Of a stretch of DNA of 64,000 nt, positions 35,422 to 43,295 are shown piece by piece. Source of the DNA: UBA1479 sp040218445. Its GTDB lineage: Bacteria; Pseudomonadota; Alphaproteobacteria; Rhodospirillales; Casp-alpha2. The stretch spans positions 40,891 to 104,890 of the forward strand of contig JAVJRK010000007.1 of assembly GCA_040218445.1 (NCBI GenBank). Direction: 5' to 3'. The notes beneath the pieces were generated by a model, which was not told the DNA's origin, did no database searches, and worked only from the letters and a program-made list of their open reading frames with translations. Position 1 is the first letter of the stretch. Each line of letters starts with the position of its first letter. The translations under genes were made by a program, and so were the position numbers.

Positions 35422-35436
35422 TCGCCCTTCGGGCGA
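35422..35436 (+). terminator. Short hairpin after zinc-ribbon gene
   Basis: TCGCCC-TTC-GGGCGA with a tight three-base loop, 4 bases after the stop. No proper T-run, so termination is uncertain. Confidence 0.35.
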
Positions 35437-35568
35437 CCTTCGATTTCCTAAATACAGAGCCTGTCGTAATCCTCCCCCCCGGAACTGCACCGCTTTTTCG
35501 ACTTTGGGCATATAGGCAGTTTGGGCCGTACCGGGTAAACTACGCCGGTTACCGAACATACGCTTGGG

Positions 35569-36990
35569 ATGCGGGTGGATCACTTGAAACATCGGCTTAG
35601 GTTGTTCGTCGCCATCGCCGTGGGTGCGATTGTTGGGTTATCCGCGCTGGGTGTACATGTCTTTCACACAACACTGGACCGTATCGTCATCGATCAGGCG
35701 GAACGCACGTCCATTGCCTGGGCCGGATATATCGGCAACCGTTTGAACCGGGTCGAAGAGATTGCGGCTGGTGCTCCCCTTAACGATACAGAACAAGCCT
35801 TTCTGACCGGCGCCCGCCAATTCGGAGACATCTTCCGGTTCAAACTGTTCGATACCAAGGGCCGCATCCGCTTGATTTCCGACGACCTGAATACGGGGTT
35901 GGCCAACAACCCGGCTGCCGGCGAAGACAACTGGAAAGCCCTTTCGGTCGTCAAGACAGGCAAACCCTATTCCCAGCTTGAAGACGGCACTCAAAAACCC
36001 GACCGCCCTGACCTTTATTCCGAAACATACGTGCCAGTACGACGCGATGGTCGCATGGTCGCCGTGGCCGAAGTCTATATGGACCGCACGGCCGAGACCG
36101 CGGCATTACGCGCCGATTTTCTTAACTTCGGTTGGAAAACCGTGGGGCTGGTTCTGCTGGCACTGATCCTGCCCGCCTCGATTGCTGTATGGTCGACCCT
36201 GCAGCTTCGCCGCCACAACGAAACTCTCGCCACCGAACGCAAACGCGCGATTGAAGCCGAAAAGGTCAAGACACGGTTCCTTGCCCATTTAAGCCATGAA
36301 TTCCGCACCCCCCTGAATTCCATTCAAGGTCTGACACAGGTTTTGTTGCGGGGCGACCTGGGCCCGATCGACAATCCCAAGCATCGGGAATACATGCAGG
36401 ATGTTCTCAACAGCGGCGAACATCTTCTGTCCCTGGTCAACGATGTCCTTGATCTGTCCAAGATCGATTTCGGCAAGTACGAGCTGACGGAAAGCGAGTT
36501 TGATCTTGGCAAATGCGTCAACGGTGCCTTGCAGGTCGTCAAGGGATGGGAAGCGACGCACGGCCTGACATTAAATGCCCAGGGCCTCACATCCGGCCTG
36601 TTCGTGCGGGCCGATCGCCGGGCGATCTATCAGTCCGTCCTTAACCTTCTGTCCAATGCGGTGAAGTTCACCACCCAAGGCGACGCGATCACCGTTTCCG
36701 TCGAATCAGACGAGGCGGGCGGGACTCTTATCTCGATCGAAGACACCGGCATCGGCATTGCCGAGCAGGATCTGGAAAAAGTGTTCGAGCCCTTCACCCA
36801 TTCAGACAATCAGGACTACGTCACCACCCATCGCGGCACCGGCCTTGGGCTTGCTCTGGTGAAATCCCTGATCGAACTGCATGGTGGGCGTGTTTCCCTG
36901 GAAAGTACGCCGGGGACAGGCACCACCGTACGCATTCACCTGCCAAGTCAGCGCACCGTCCATGCACCCGCGCCGGATATCGGCACTTAA
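35569..36990 (+). CDS. Membrane sensor histidine kinase
   Basis: A 473-residue kinase: first membrane helix at about 11-30, a 150-residue periplasmic sensor, second helix near 188-208, then HisKA with H243 in HLSHEFRTPLNS and an HATPase with NLLSNAVKFT, DTGIGIAEQDLEKVFEPF and GTGLGLALVKS. The periplasmic part (FRFKLFDTKGRIRLISDDL) looks like a dCache/sCache-type ligand domain. No response regulator is adjacent. Its ligand is unknown. Confidence 0.9.
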   Translation: MRVDHLKHRLRLFVAIAVGAIVGLSALGVHVFHTTLDRIVIDQAERTSIAWAGYIGNRLNRVEEIAAGAPLNDTEQAFLTGARQFGDIFRFKLFDTKGRIRLISDDLNTGLANNPAAGEDNWKALSVVKTGKPYSQLEDGTQKPDRPDLYSETYVPVRRDGRMVAVAEVYMDRTAETAALRADFLNFGWKTVGLVLLALILPASIAVWSTLQLRRHNETLATERKRAIEAEKVKTRFLAHLSHEFRTPLNSIQGLTQVLLRGDLGPIDNPKHREYMQDVLNSGEHLLSLVNDVLDLSKIDFGKYELTESEFDLGKCVNGALQVVKGWEATHGLTLNAQGLTSGLFVRADRRAIYQSVLNLLSNAVKFTTQGDAITVSVESDEAGGTLISIEDTGIGIAEQDLEKVFEPFTHSDNQDYVTTHRGTGLGLALVKSLIELHGGRVSLESTPGTGTTVRIHLPSQRTVHAPAPDIGT

Positions 36991-37096
36991 AGCTGTAACC
37001 TGCCCCGGTTTGCCATCACCCGGTTGGATATGTTAGCCCTTACAGGCTGGTTCCCCAGCCGCGCGGCGGCGGTCAATGATGACGCGGCCTCGGTTC

Positions 37097-37114
37097 AGTG
37101 CATCGCGATGCACT
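37097..37114. promoter_or_regulatory. 18-base perfect palindrome upstream of DUF481 gene
   Basis: AGTGCATCGCGATGCACT, perfectly symmetric, 48 bases before the DUF481 start. No T-run follows it, so it is more likely a regulator-binding site than a terminator. Confidence 0.6.
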
Positions 37115-37162
37115 CGATTGAATGCGCGATCCCGTTATTCAGAAATACTCAAAAGGATTATT

Positions 37163-38203
37163 ATGCTTGATAACCGAAACCTGCTTGTCAGGGCCGGTGT
37201 CTGCGCACTTGCGCTTAATCTATGGGCCATTGATGCCACGGCCCAACCGAAACCTTCCCTTCCCGGCGCGGAAACCATCACGGCGGCGGCCCGTCAAGGA
37301 AGCCGGGCAGACATTTCCCTGGCACTGGTCAGCGCCATCGCCAAGCATCCCAATGAAACACAGAGACTTGTCGCATTCGCCGTCGCACAAGCCCCTCAGC
37401 ATAAAGATGCAATCGTGACCGCTGCGGCAAATGCATTCCCCGCCTTCGATGACCGCATCCGAAAAGCCGCCTCAGGCAAAGCTGTTTCAAATAACGCCCC
37501 CCGCACCGTATCGGTCACGCGTTCGAACACAACCACACCGGACAAGACGCCTTCAACGGACATGGTATGGAAAGGTGAGATCGAACTGGGCGGCAGCAGA
37601 GCCACCGGAAACACGGAAACGGAAAAAATCAACGCCGCGGCAAAGATCAACCTCATCAGCGGCCCCTGGGATACGACGGCAAGCGCCGGTTATGATTTCG
37701 CCAAAGATAGCGGAGACATCAACGCCCAGCGTCTTCGTGCCGGCATCAACACAAAATACCGCTATACCGATCGGGCATTTGCCTATGGCCTGATCGATTA
37801 CGATGATGACCGATTCAGTGGGTTCACTTATGAGATCACGCAGTCAGCCGGATTGGGATACCGCCTGATCGACACCAAGGATTGGGAAGTCGAGGTATCC
37901 GCCGGCCCGGCATTACGCATCAGCGAGATCAAAAGCACCGGCGAACAGGATGTGGAACCGGGGGCACGGAGCGATGCCTCAATCATTTGGCGGATATCGG
38001 ATAATGCACAATTCTCGAACACAACCTCCGTGACCTGGGGCCAGGAACGCATGATCACGGAAAACACCACGGCTCTGACGATGAAAATCATCGGTGAGCT
38101 TTCAGGCCGTCTTTCCCACAATCTTCGCTACAATTCCGAAGCACCGGTCGGCACGGAATCAACCGACACCCTGACCAAGGCATCCCTGGTCTACGGCTTC
38201 TGA
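37163..38203 (+). CDS. DUF481-family outer membrane protein
   Basis: A 346-residue exported protein. A signal peptide (LLVRAGVCALALNLWAIDATAQ) is followed by a helical 130-residue region and a C-terminal beta-barrel of the DUF481/YdiY type (WKGEIELGGSRATGNTETEK at its start; alternating strands end LTKASLVYGF). The final Phe is typical of outer membrane barrels. ATG 37163 with AAAAGGA upstream is preferred to an earlier in-frame ATG because it starts the signal peptide. An 18-base palindrome lies upstream. Confidence 0.85.
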   Translation: MLDNRNLLVRAGVCALALNLWAIDATAQPKPSLPGAETITAAARQGSRADISLALVSAIAKHPNETQRLVAFAVAQAPQHKDAIVTAAANAFPAFDDRIRKAASGKAVSNNAPRTVSVTRSNTTTPDKTPSTDMVWKGEIELGGSRATGNTETEKINAAAKINLISGPWDTTASAGYDFAKDSGDINAQRLRAGINTKYRYTDRAFAYGLIDYDDDRFSGFTYEITQSAGLGYRLIDTKDWEVEVSAGPALRISEIKSTGEQDVEPGARSDASIIWRISDNAQFSNTTSVTWGQERMITENTTALTMKIIGELSGRLSHNLRYNSEAPVGTESTDTLTKASLVYGF

Positions 38204-38233
38204 TCGCGGCCAAACCGGCATAGCGGATTTGGT

Positions 38234-39271
38234 TCAAGCGCGCCCCGCGTCCTCGATCAGCGCCCAGGCGATTTCCGACAAGTTGCGGCAGACATCGCGC
38301 CGTTCCAGGGCGGCGGCGCTGGTCGCGTTTCCGTCCAGCCCCCGTTTGTAGACCCCCTGCGCGATCGCCCCCAGACGGAACAGGGACAGCACAAGATAGA
38401 AAACCCGGTCACCCGGGTCCGTGCGACCGGTCCGCCGGGCATAGGCCGCAAGATAGTCTTCTTCCGCCGGGATACCGGTGATGGCCGGATCGTTTGCCCG
38501 CAGGTCGCCGCGCCTGACATCCGGCATGTGCCAGGGCAGACTGTTATAGGCAAGGTCCGCCAAGGGGTCGCCCAGGGTCGACAATTCCCAATCGACCACG
38601 GCAATCACACGCGGCTCGGTCGCATGAAAGATCATGTTCTCTAGCCGGAAGTCACCATGAGCGATGGTCGTTTCCGCATCGGCAGGCACGTTTTCCGGCA
38701 GCCAATCGATCAGCCGGTCCATGGCCGGCAATACGTCCGTGGCCGAAGCTTGATACTGCCCGGTCCAACGCTTGACCTGGCGGGCCGCGTATCCGCCCTC
38801 ACGCCCGAAGTCCGACAGGCCCGCCGCGCGCCAATCGACACGGTGCAATTTGGCCAACGTATCGTTCATGGCGTCATAGATGGCCGCCCGTTCGGAAGGC
38901 GCCATGTCCGGCAGTTCCAGTTCGCGGAACACCCGACCGTCCATATGCGCCATGACGTAGAACGCCTGCCCGATCACCGCGTCATCCATGCACAAAGCCA
39001 GGGGATCGGCCACGGGCACCTCGCCGCCTTTCAAAGCCGACATGATGCGGAATTCCCGGTCCACCGCATGGGCTGAGGGCAGCAAGTCCCCCGGCGGCTT
39101 CTTGCGCAGGACGAACCGCCGCCCGGCCCCGTCCGTCAATTCGAACGTCGGGTTCGACATCCCGCCGGCGAACTGGCGGGCCGTCACCGGCGGGGTCACG
39201 CCGTCGATGTGGCTGGCCATGAAATCGGCCAGTGCTTCCAGGTTCAAGGGATGTTCGTTTGAGCCGGTCAT
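38234..39271 (-). CDS. APH-type phosphotransferase (ACAD10/11-associated)
   Basis: A 345-residue kinase-fold protein of the aminoglycoside phosphotransferase superfamily, in the subgroup fused to acyl-CoA dehydrogenase in ACAD10/11. The catalytic loop is HGDFRLENM and the metal motif VDWELSTLGDP. In ACAD10/11 it phosphorylates 4-hydroxyacyl-CoA so that the hydroxyl can be removed. Its start overlaps the end of the CaiB gene by four bases, so they are coupled. This pairing with a CoA transferase suggests catabolism of a hydroxy acid. Confidence 0.9.
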   Translation of the reverse strand: MTGSNEHPLNLEALADFMASHIDGVTPPVTARQFAGGMSNPTFELTDGAGRRFVLRKKPPGDLLPSAHAVDREFRIMSALKGGEVPVADPLALCMDDAVIGQAFYVMAHMDGRVFRELELPDMAPSERAAIYDAMNDTLAKLHRVDWRAAGLSDFGREGGYAARQVKRWTGQYQASATDVLPAMDRLIDWLPENVPADAETTIAHGDFRLENMIFHATEPRVIAVVDWELSTLGDPLADLAYNSLPWHMPDVRRGDLRANDPAITGIPAEEDYLAAYARRTGRTDPGDRVFYLVLSLFRLGAIAQGVYKRGLDGNATSAAALERRDVCRNLSEIAWALIEDAGRA

Positions 39272-40467
39272 ACGGCTTTGCTCTGTTTCAATTGGGTGAT
39301 CTCGTCCGCTGAATACCCCATTTCCGCCAACAAGGAATCCGTATCCTGGCTCAGCAGCGGCGGCGGCGTGTCCGTCGTCACCGGCGCCCGGTCGATCTTG
39401 ATGCCGGCCCGGGCAACCTGCACGTCCCGCCCCACGCCGGGAACATCCTTGAAGGTCGCGATCATTCCCCGGTCGGCGATCTGCGGATGGGCGAGAATCT
39501 GCGGCACGGTCAACACCTCACCGGCGGGCACGCCGGCCGCGTTCAAGGCCGCGCGCCAGTGGCTGGCCGTATTAGAGGCCATCGCTTCTTCCAGCAATGC
39601 GCTCAGCGCCGGGCGGTTGTCCAACCGTGCCTGGCGTTCGGCGAACCGGGGGTCGGTCTTAAGGTCCGGCCTTCCGACCACGTCACAGACGGCTTCGAAC
39701 TGCTCCTGCTTATTGGCGGCGATGTTGATCGGACCGTCCCCCGTCTGAAACGTTCCGGACGGGCTGGCCGTGAAGTTGTCATTTCCCATGGGTTGCTGTT
39801 CCATGCCCAACTGCAGATAGTTGGAAACCACCCAGCCCATGGTCGACAGCACCGATTCCAACATGGCCACGTCGATGAAGCATCCCCGGTTTTCCGGATC
39901 CTTGTTGCCCAGCGCCGATGCCACGGCAAAGGCCGCCGTCATGCCGCCGATGGTATCGGCCATGGGATACCCGACGCGCAGGGGGGCCGTTTCCGGGGTT
40001 CCCGTCACCGCCATCACGCCCGACATGCCTTGGATGATCTGATCATAGGCAGGGGCCGATTTCAGCGGTCCGTCCTGACCGAAACCGGAAATGGCGCAAT
40101 AGATCAGATTGGGGTGGTCTTTTTTCAAAACCTCGTATCCGACGCCCAACCGGTCCATCACGCCGGGGCGGAAGTTTTCGATCAGCACGTCGGATGTCGC
40201 CACCAGTTTGTGGAACACCTCTTTTCCCTGGTCGGACTTCATGTTGATGGTGATCGACCGCTTGCCCGTGTTCTGGGCCAGGAACGACGTGCCCATGCCT
40301 TTCTTGTTCAGGTCGGGGTCGGCGCCCAACTGGCGGGCCAGGTCGCCGGAACCCGGCACCTCCACCTTGATCACGTCGGCGCCCATATGGGCCAGTTGAT
40401 GACAGCAGAACGGACCGGCCAGGACATTGGTCAGGTCAAGAATGCGGATGCCGGCTAAGGGCTTCAA
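39268..40467 (-). CDS. CaiB/BaiF-family CoA transferase
   Basis: A 399-residue class III CoA transferase. The N-terminal LAGIRILDLTNVLAGPF, the central DQIIQGMSGVMAVTG block and the active-site Asp in CFIDVAML are present. It moves CoA between carboxylic acids through an aspartyl-CoA anhydride. First gene of a two-gene unit with the APH-type kinase, so it probably supplies the CoA thioester the kinase acts on. GGAGAC lies upstream of the ATG. Confidence 0.93.
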   Translation of the reverse strand: MKPLAGIRILDLTNVLAGPFCCHQLAHMGADVIKVEVPGSGDLARQLGADPDLNKKGMGTSFLAQNTGKRSITINMKSDQGKEVFHKLVATSDVLIENFRPGVMDRLGVGYEVLKKDHPNLIYCAISGFGQDGPLKSAPAYDQIIQGMSGVMAVTGTPETAPLRVGYPMADTIGGMTAAFAVASALGNKDPENRGCFIDVAMLESVLSTMGWVVSNYLQLGMEQQPMGNDNFTASPSGTFQTGDGPINIAANKQEQFEAVCDVVGRPDLKTDPRFAERQARLDNRPALSALLEEAMASNTASHWRAALNAAGVPAGEVLTVPQILAHPQIADRGMIATFKDVPGVGRDVQVARAGIKIDRAPVTTDTPPPLLSQDTDSLLAEMGYSADEITQLKQSKAV

Positions 40468-40662
40468 GGGAGGTCTCCTCTGGCGGGGTTGGTTTGGTTG
40501 TTTTTATCGCGCGCCAGATTAGCGCGCCAAGGCGGCGCGGCAAGACTTCGTTTTTCTATTGTCAGGCCCGAGAATTCCTAAAGACCTGTCCACGACAGCA
40601 CTTCGTCGTGTGATTTCCTCTGTCTCCCGCAGATTGTTGACTCGTCCATCCCAGAGGCCCAT

Positions 40663-40674
40663 TTTGTATACAAA
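40663..40674. promoter_or_regulatory. GntR-type palindrome TTTGTATACAAA
   Basis: A perfect 12-base palindrome between the divergent CaiB and glutaredoxin-DinB genes, 38 bases before the latter. FCD-type GntR regulators bind TTGTATACAA-like sites. No GntR gene is in the window. The same 10-base core recurs at 59362. Confidence 0.5.
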
Positions 40675-40712
40675 GCAAACTGGGAAACCCGGATCGCACG
40701 GAGGAAATACAC

Positions 40713-41570
40713 ATGTCCCAATCAACCGACACCCTACCCGGGGGCGAAGCCCATCCCGTCAAGGTCTACTGGCAGCCCGGCTGTTCCAGTTGCCTAAAAA
40801 CAAAAGAATTTCTACTCGAACACGGCGTGCCCTTCGTGTCCGTCAACGTCGTCGACGACGAAAACGGCTTCAAGGAACTGGAAGCCTTCGGCGTGCGCAT
40901 GGTGCCGATCGTCGCCAAGGGCGATCAATGGGCCAATGGTGCTGTTTTCCGCGATGTGGCCAAGGTCGCCGGCTTCGACTACGACGGCCATAAGATGCTC
41001 AGTCCCGAAGAGATGAAGGACAAGGTTCTGCAGAACGTCGATGCTGCGGGCCGCTATCTGCAGCAGATTCCGGAAGAAAAACTGGATACCCTGCTTCCCG
41101 GCCGGCCGCGGTCCTATCGGCAGTTGGTCTATCACGTGTTCAACATCGCCGAGGTCTTTTTAAACCGCGTCGAACACGACACCCCCTATACCTACGACGC
41201 CTTGAAATCCGTCCTGCCGGCGGACATGGCCACCAAGCAGGATCTTGCCGATTACGGCCAAACCACACGTGACCGGTTTGCCGCCTGGTGGGACCGCGAC
41301 GGCGAAGGCACCGACTTCAAGCAGCCGGGCAAGGTCTATTACGGCGAGGTCACGCTGCACGAAGTTCTGGAACGCACGGGCTGGCACACGGGCCAGCACA
41401 CCCGCCAGATTATCCTGATGCTGCGCGAGAAGCTGGGGATCGAGCCCGACCGCCCGCTGACAGATGCCGACTTCGAAGGCTTGCCCATCCCCAAGAACGT
41501 ATGGGACAACGAACGCTCGTTCGACGAAGCCTCGTTCGAAGGACCGGCGGAAACACGCGCCGCCGAATAA
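40713..41570 (+). CDS. Glutaredoxin-DinB fusion protein
   Basis: A 285-residue protein. Residues 16-90 are a glutaredoxin/thioredoxin-fold domain with CxxC C24-SS-C27 and the cis-Pro loop (V64-P65). Residues about 105-250 are a DinB-type four-helix bundle with its metal-binding histidine triad: H141 and the HxxxH pair H225/H229. DinB relatives include bacillithiol and mycothiol S-transferases, so a thiol-handling enzyme is chemically reasonable. A GGAGGAAA site precedes the ATG. RraA-family gene follows after 32 bases. Confidence 0.85.
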   Translation: MSQSTDTLPGGEAHPVKVYWQPGCSSCLKTKEFLLEHGVPFVSVNVVDDENGFKELEAFGVRMVPIVAKGDQWANGAVFRDVAKVAGFDYDGHKMLSPEEMKDKVLQNVDAAGRYLQQIPEEKLDTLLPGRPRSYRQLVYHVFNIAEVFLNRVEHDTPYTYDALKSVLPADMATKQDLADYGQTTRDRFAAWWDRDGEGTDFKQPGKVYYGEVTLHEVLERTGWHTGQHTRQIILMLREKLGIEPDRPLTDADFEGLPIPKNVWDNERSFDEASFEGPAETRAAE

Positions 41571-41602
41571 CGCTTAAGACCAAAAACCGAGAGGACATTC
41601 AA

Positions 41603-42304
41603 TTGACTGATTTCACGCCGGAGGACCTGGCGGTCCTGACTCAATGGGACACGCCCACCATTTGCAACGCGCTTGAGGAAATCGTGCCCGAACGGCGCGG
41701 GTACGGCTATACCACCGAACCGCTGGTGCCGCTGGACGTGGACCTGCCGCCGATCTGCGGCTATGCCCGCACAGCCACCATCCGCGCGGCCGAACCGCCC
41801 AACGAAACCGCCGCCGAAACGGCCGCCAAGCGCACGGCCTATTACGAATATATCGCCCAGGGCCCCAAGCCGACGGTGGTCGTCATTCAGGACATCGACC
41901 CCCGGCCCGGCATCGGCGCCTTCTGGGGCGAGGTTCAGACCACCGTGCACAAAGGACTGGGTGCCGTCGGTGGCGTCACCAACGGCTCGTTCCGCGACCT
42001 TAAGGACAGTGCCCGCGGTTTCAACCTGATCGGCGGCGAGGTCGGGCCGAGCCATGCCTGGGTCCATGTGGTCGATATCGACTGTCAGGTCACGATCCAC
42101 GGCATGACCGTGGTGACCAACAACATCATCCATGCCGACCATCATGGTGCTGTGATGATCCCCGACAACGCGGTCAAACAGATCCCCGACGTTGTGGCCC
42201 GCATCAGCCGACGCGAAGCGGTAATCCTGGACGCCGCCAAGGCCCCCGATTTCGACATTGAAAAGCTGAAAGCCGCCATGAAGGGATCAAAAGAGATCCA
42301 CTGA
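41603..42304 (+). CDS. RraA/HMG aldolase-family protein
   Basis: A 233-residue protein of the RraA-like family, which includes 4-hydroxy-4-methyl-2-oxoglutarate aldolases and RNase E regulator RraA. Present are DTPTICNALEE near the start, the metal-binding VTNGSFRDL (with the family Arg-Asp pair) and ADHHGAVMIPD. The start is taken as TTG at 41603 behind GAGAGG because homology begins there and no ATG is near; the open frame runs upstream over the previous gene. An aldolase/oxaloacetate decarboxylase role is likelier than RNA control. Confidence 0.85.
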   Translation: MTDFTPEDLAVLTQWDTPTICNALEEIVPERRGYGYTTEPLVPLDVDLPPICGYARTATIRAAEPPNETAAETAAKRTAYYEYIAQGPKPTVVVIQDIDPRPGIGAFWGEVQTTVHKGLGAVGGVTNGSFRDLKDSARGFNLIGGEVGPSHAWVHVVDIDCQVTIHGMTVVTNNIIHADHHGAVMIPDNAVKQIPDVVARISRREAVILDAAKAPDFDIEKLKAAMKGSKEIH

Positions 42305-42320
42305 CTTTCTAACGCCAAAT

Positions 42321-43283
42321 TCAGTTACAGGATTGTGGATTGGATCGGCAGTTGCCGATCCAATCTTCGAAATAGGCAACGCGTGCATACACACCATATT
42401 TGTACGCCACTCCGCAGCCATATCCCCAACTGACAATGCCGACAAGTACTGGATCCCCGCCACTGGGCTTATAGACCAATCCGCCACCGCTATCTGCCTG
42501 GCAGGTATCTTTTGGGTTTGACCCATCTGCATTTTCGTATCCCGCACAGATCATCGTCTTCGTCACATCGCCGAAATAACTGACAGGATGATTGCACGTA
42601 TCGTGCGTCACGAACGGCAGATCGACGTGCAGCATTTTATATTGCGTTGTCCCGCCTGACTGTTTGAAACCCCACCCCGCAGCCCACAATTTGGTCCCGG
42701 TTCCACCGGTCGGTACCTGTAAAACAGAAGCCTCATCCGCCGCCGGCAGTGTTCTGATTTTCGCGATGCGTGGACCGGGCATAGCGGGCGTCGCCAGTTC
42801 CACAAGAGCAATGTCGTTATCATTACCGGGATAGGCATATCCACTATGTACGATGATCGATTTGACCTTCAGTCTCGTAATACCCGAAGCGAGGACATTG
42901 GTCCCAACGCCAACGTTTATATGTTCGGGTAAAAGATCGAAGACGCAATGAGCCGCTGTAAGCACCCATTTCTCATCAACCAACGATCCGCCGCAAAAAT
43001 GCGCGTCCAGCGGCGTGTTAATCCAATCGACGAGTAAGGTTACCTGCCACGGGTATGCTCCCACGGGCGCCTCGGTTCCGCCGACAATTTTAGGCACGGC
43101 CTTGTTGATGAATTTCAGAACGGCTGCGTCGTAGTAGGGGTTACCAGTCGCGGTCAAATTGTCAGGGGAAACCAAATCCTGATTCGCATGCACATGACTA
43201 GCTCCCAGAATAGCCGCCATATACAAGCCTAGAACGGCGGACCAAAGGCGCGATTTATATCTAATCCAACTCCATTTCTTCAT
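42321..43283 (-). CDS. Exported trypsin-like serine protease zymogen
   Basis: A 320-residue S1 protease. A signal sequence (about 14-33) and a propeptide end at K65, followed by IVGG (66-69), the classical activation site. The triad is H112 (TAAHC), D157 (NDIAL) and S265. D259 sits at the bottom of the S1 pocket (D189 in chymotrypsin numbering), predicting cleavage after Lys/Arg. The serine motif reads QADSGGG rather than QGDSGGP, so the oxyanion-hole Gly is Ala. Six or more Cys indicate disulfides. It starts 12 bases after the caspase gene stop, in the same operon. Confidence 0.9.
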   Translation of the reverse strand: MKKWSWIRYKSRLWSAVLGLYMAAILGASHVHANQDLVSPDNLTATGNPYYDAAVLKFINKAVPKIVGGTEAPVGAYPWQVTLLVDWINTPLDAHFCGGSLVDEKWVLTAAHCVFDLLPEHINVGVGTNVLASGITRLKVKSIIVHSGYAYPGNDNDIALVELATPAMPGPRIAKIRTLPAADEASVLQVPTGGTGTKLWAAGWGFKQSGGTTQYKMLHVDLPFVTHDTCNHPVSYFGDVTKTMICAGYENADGSNPKDTCQADSGGGLVYKPSGGDPVLVGIVSWGYGCGVAYKYGVYARVAYFEDWIGNCRSNPQSCN

Positions 43284-43295
43284 GCCACCTCTCCG

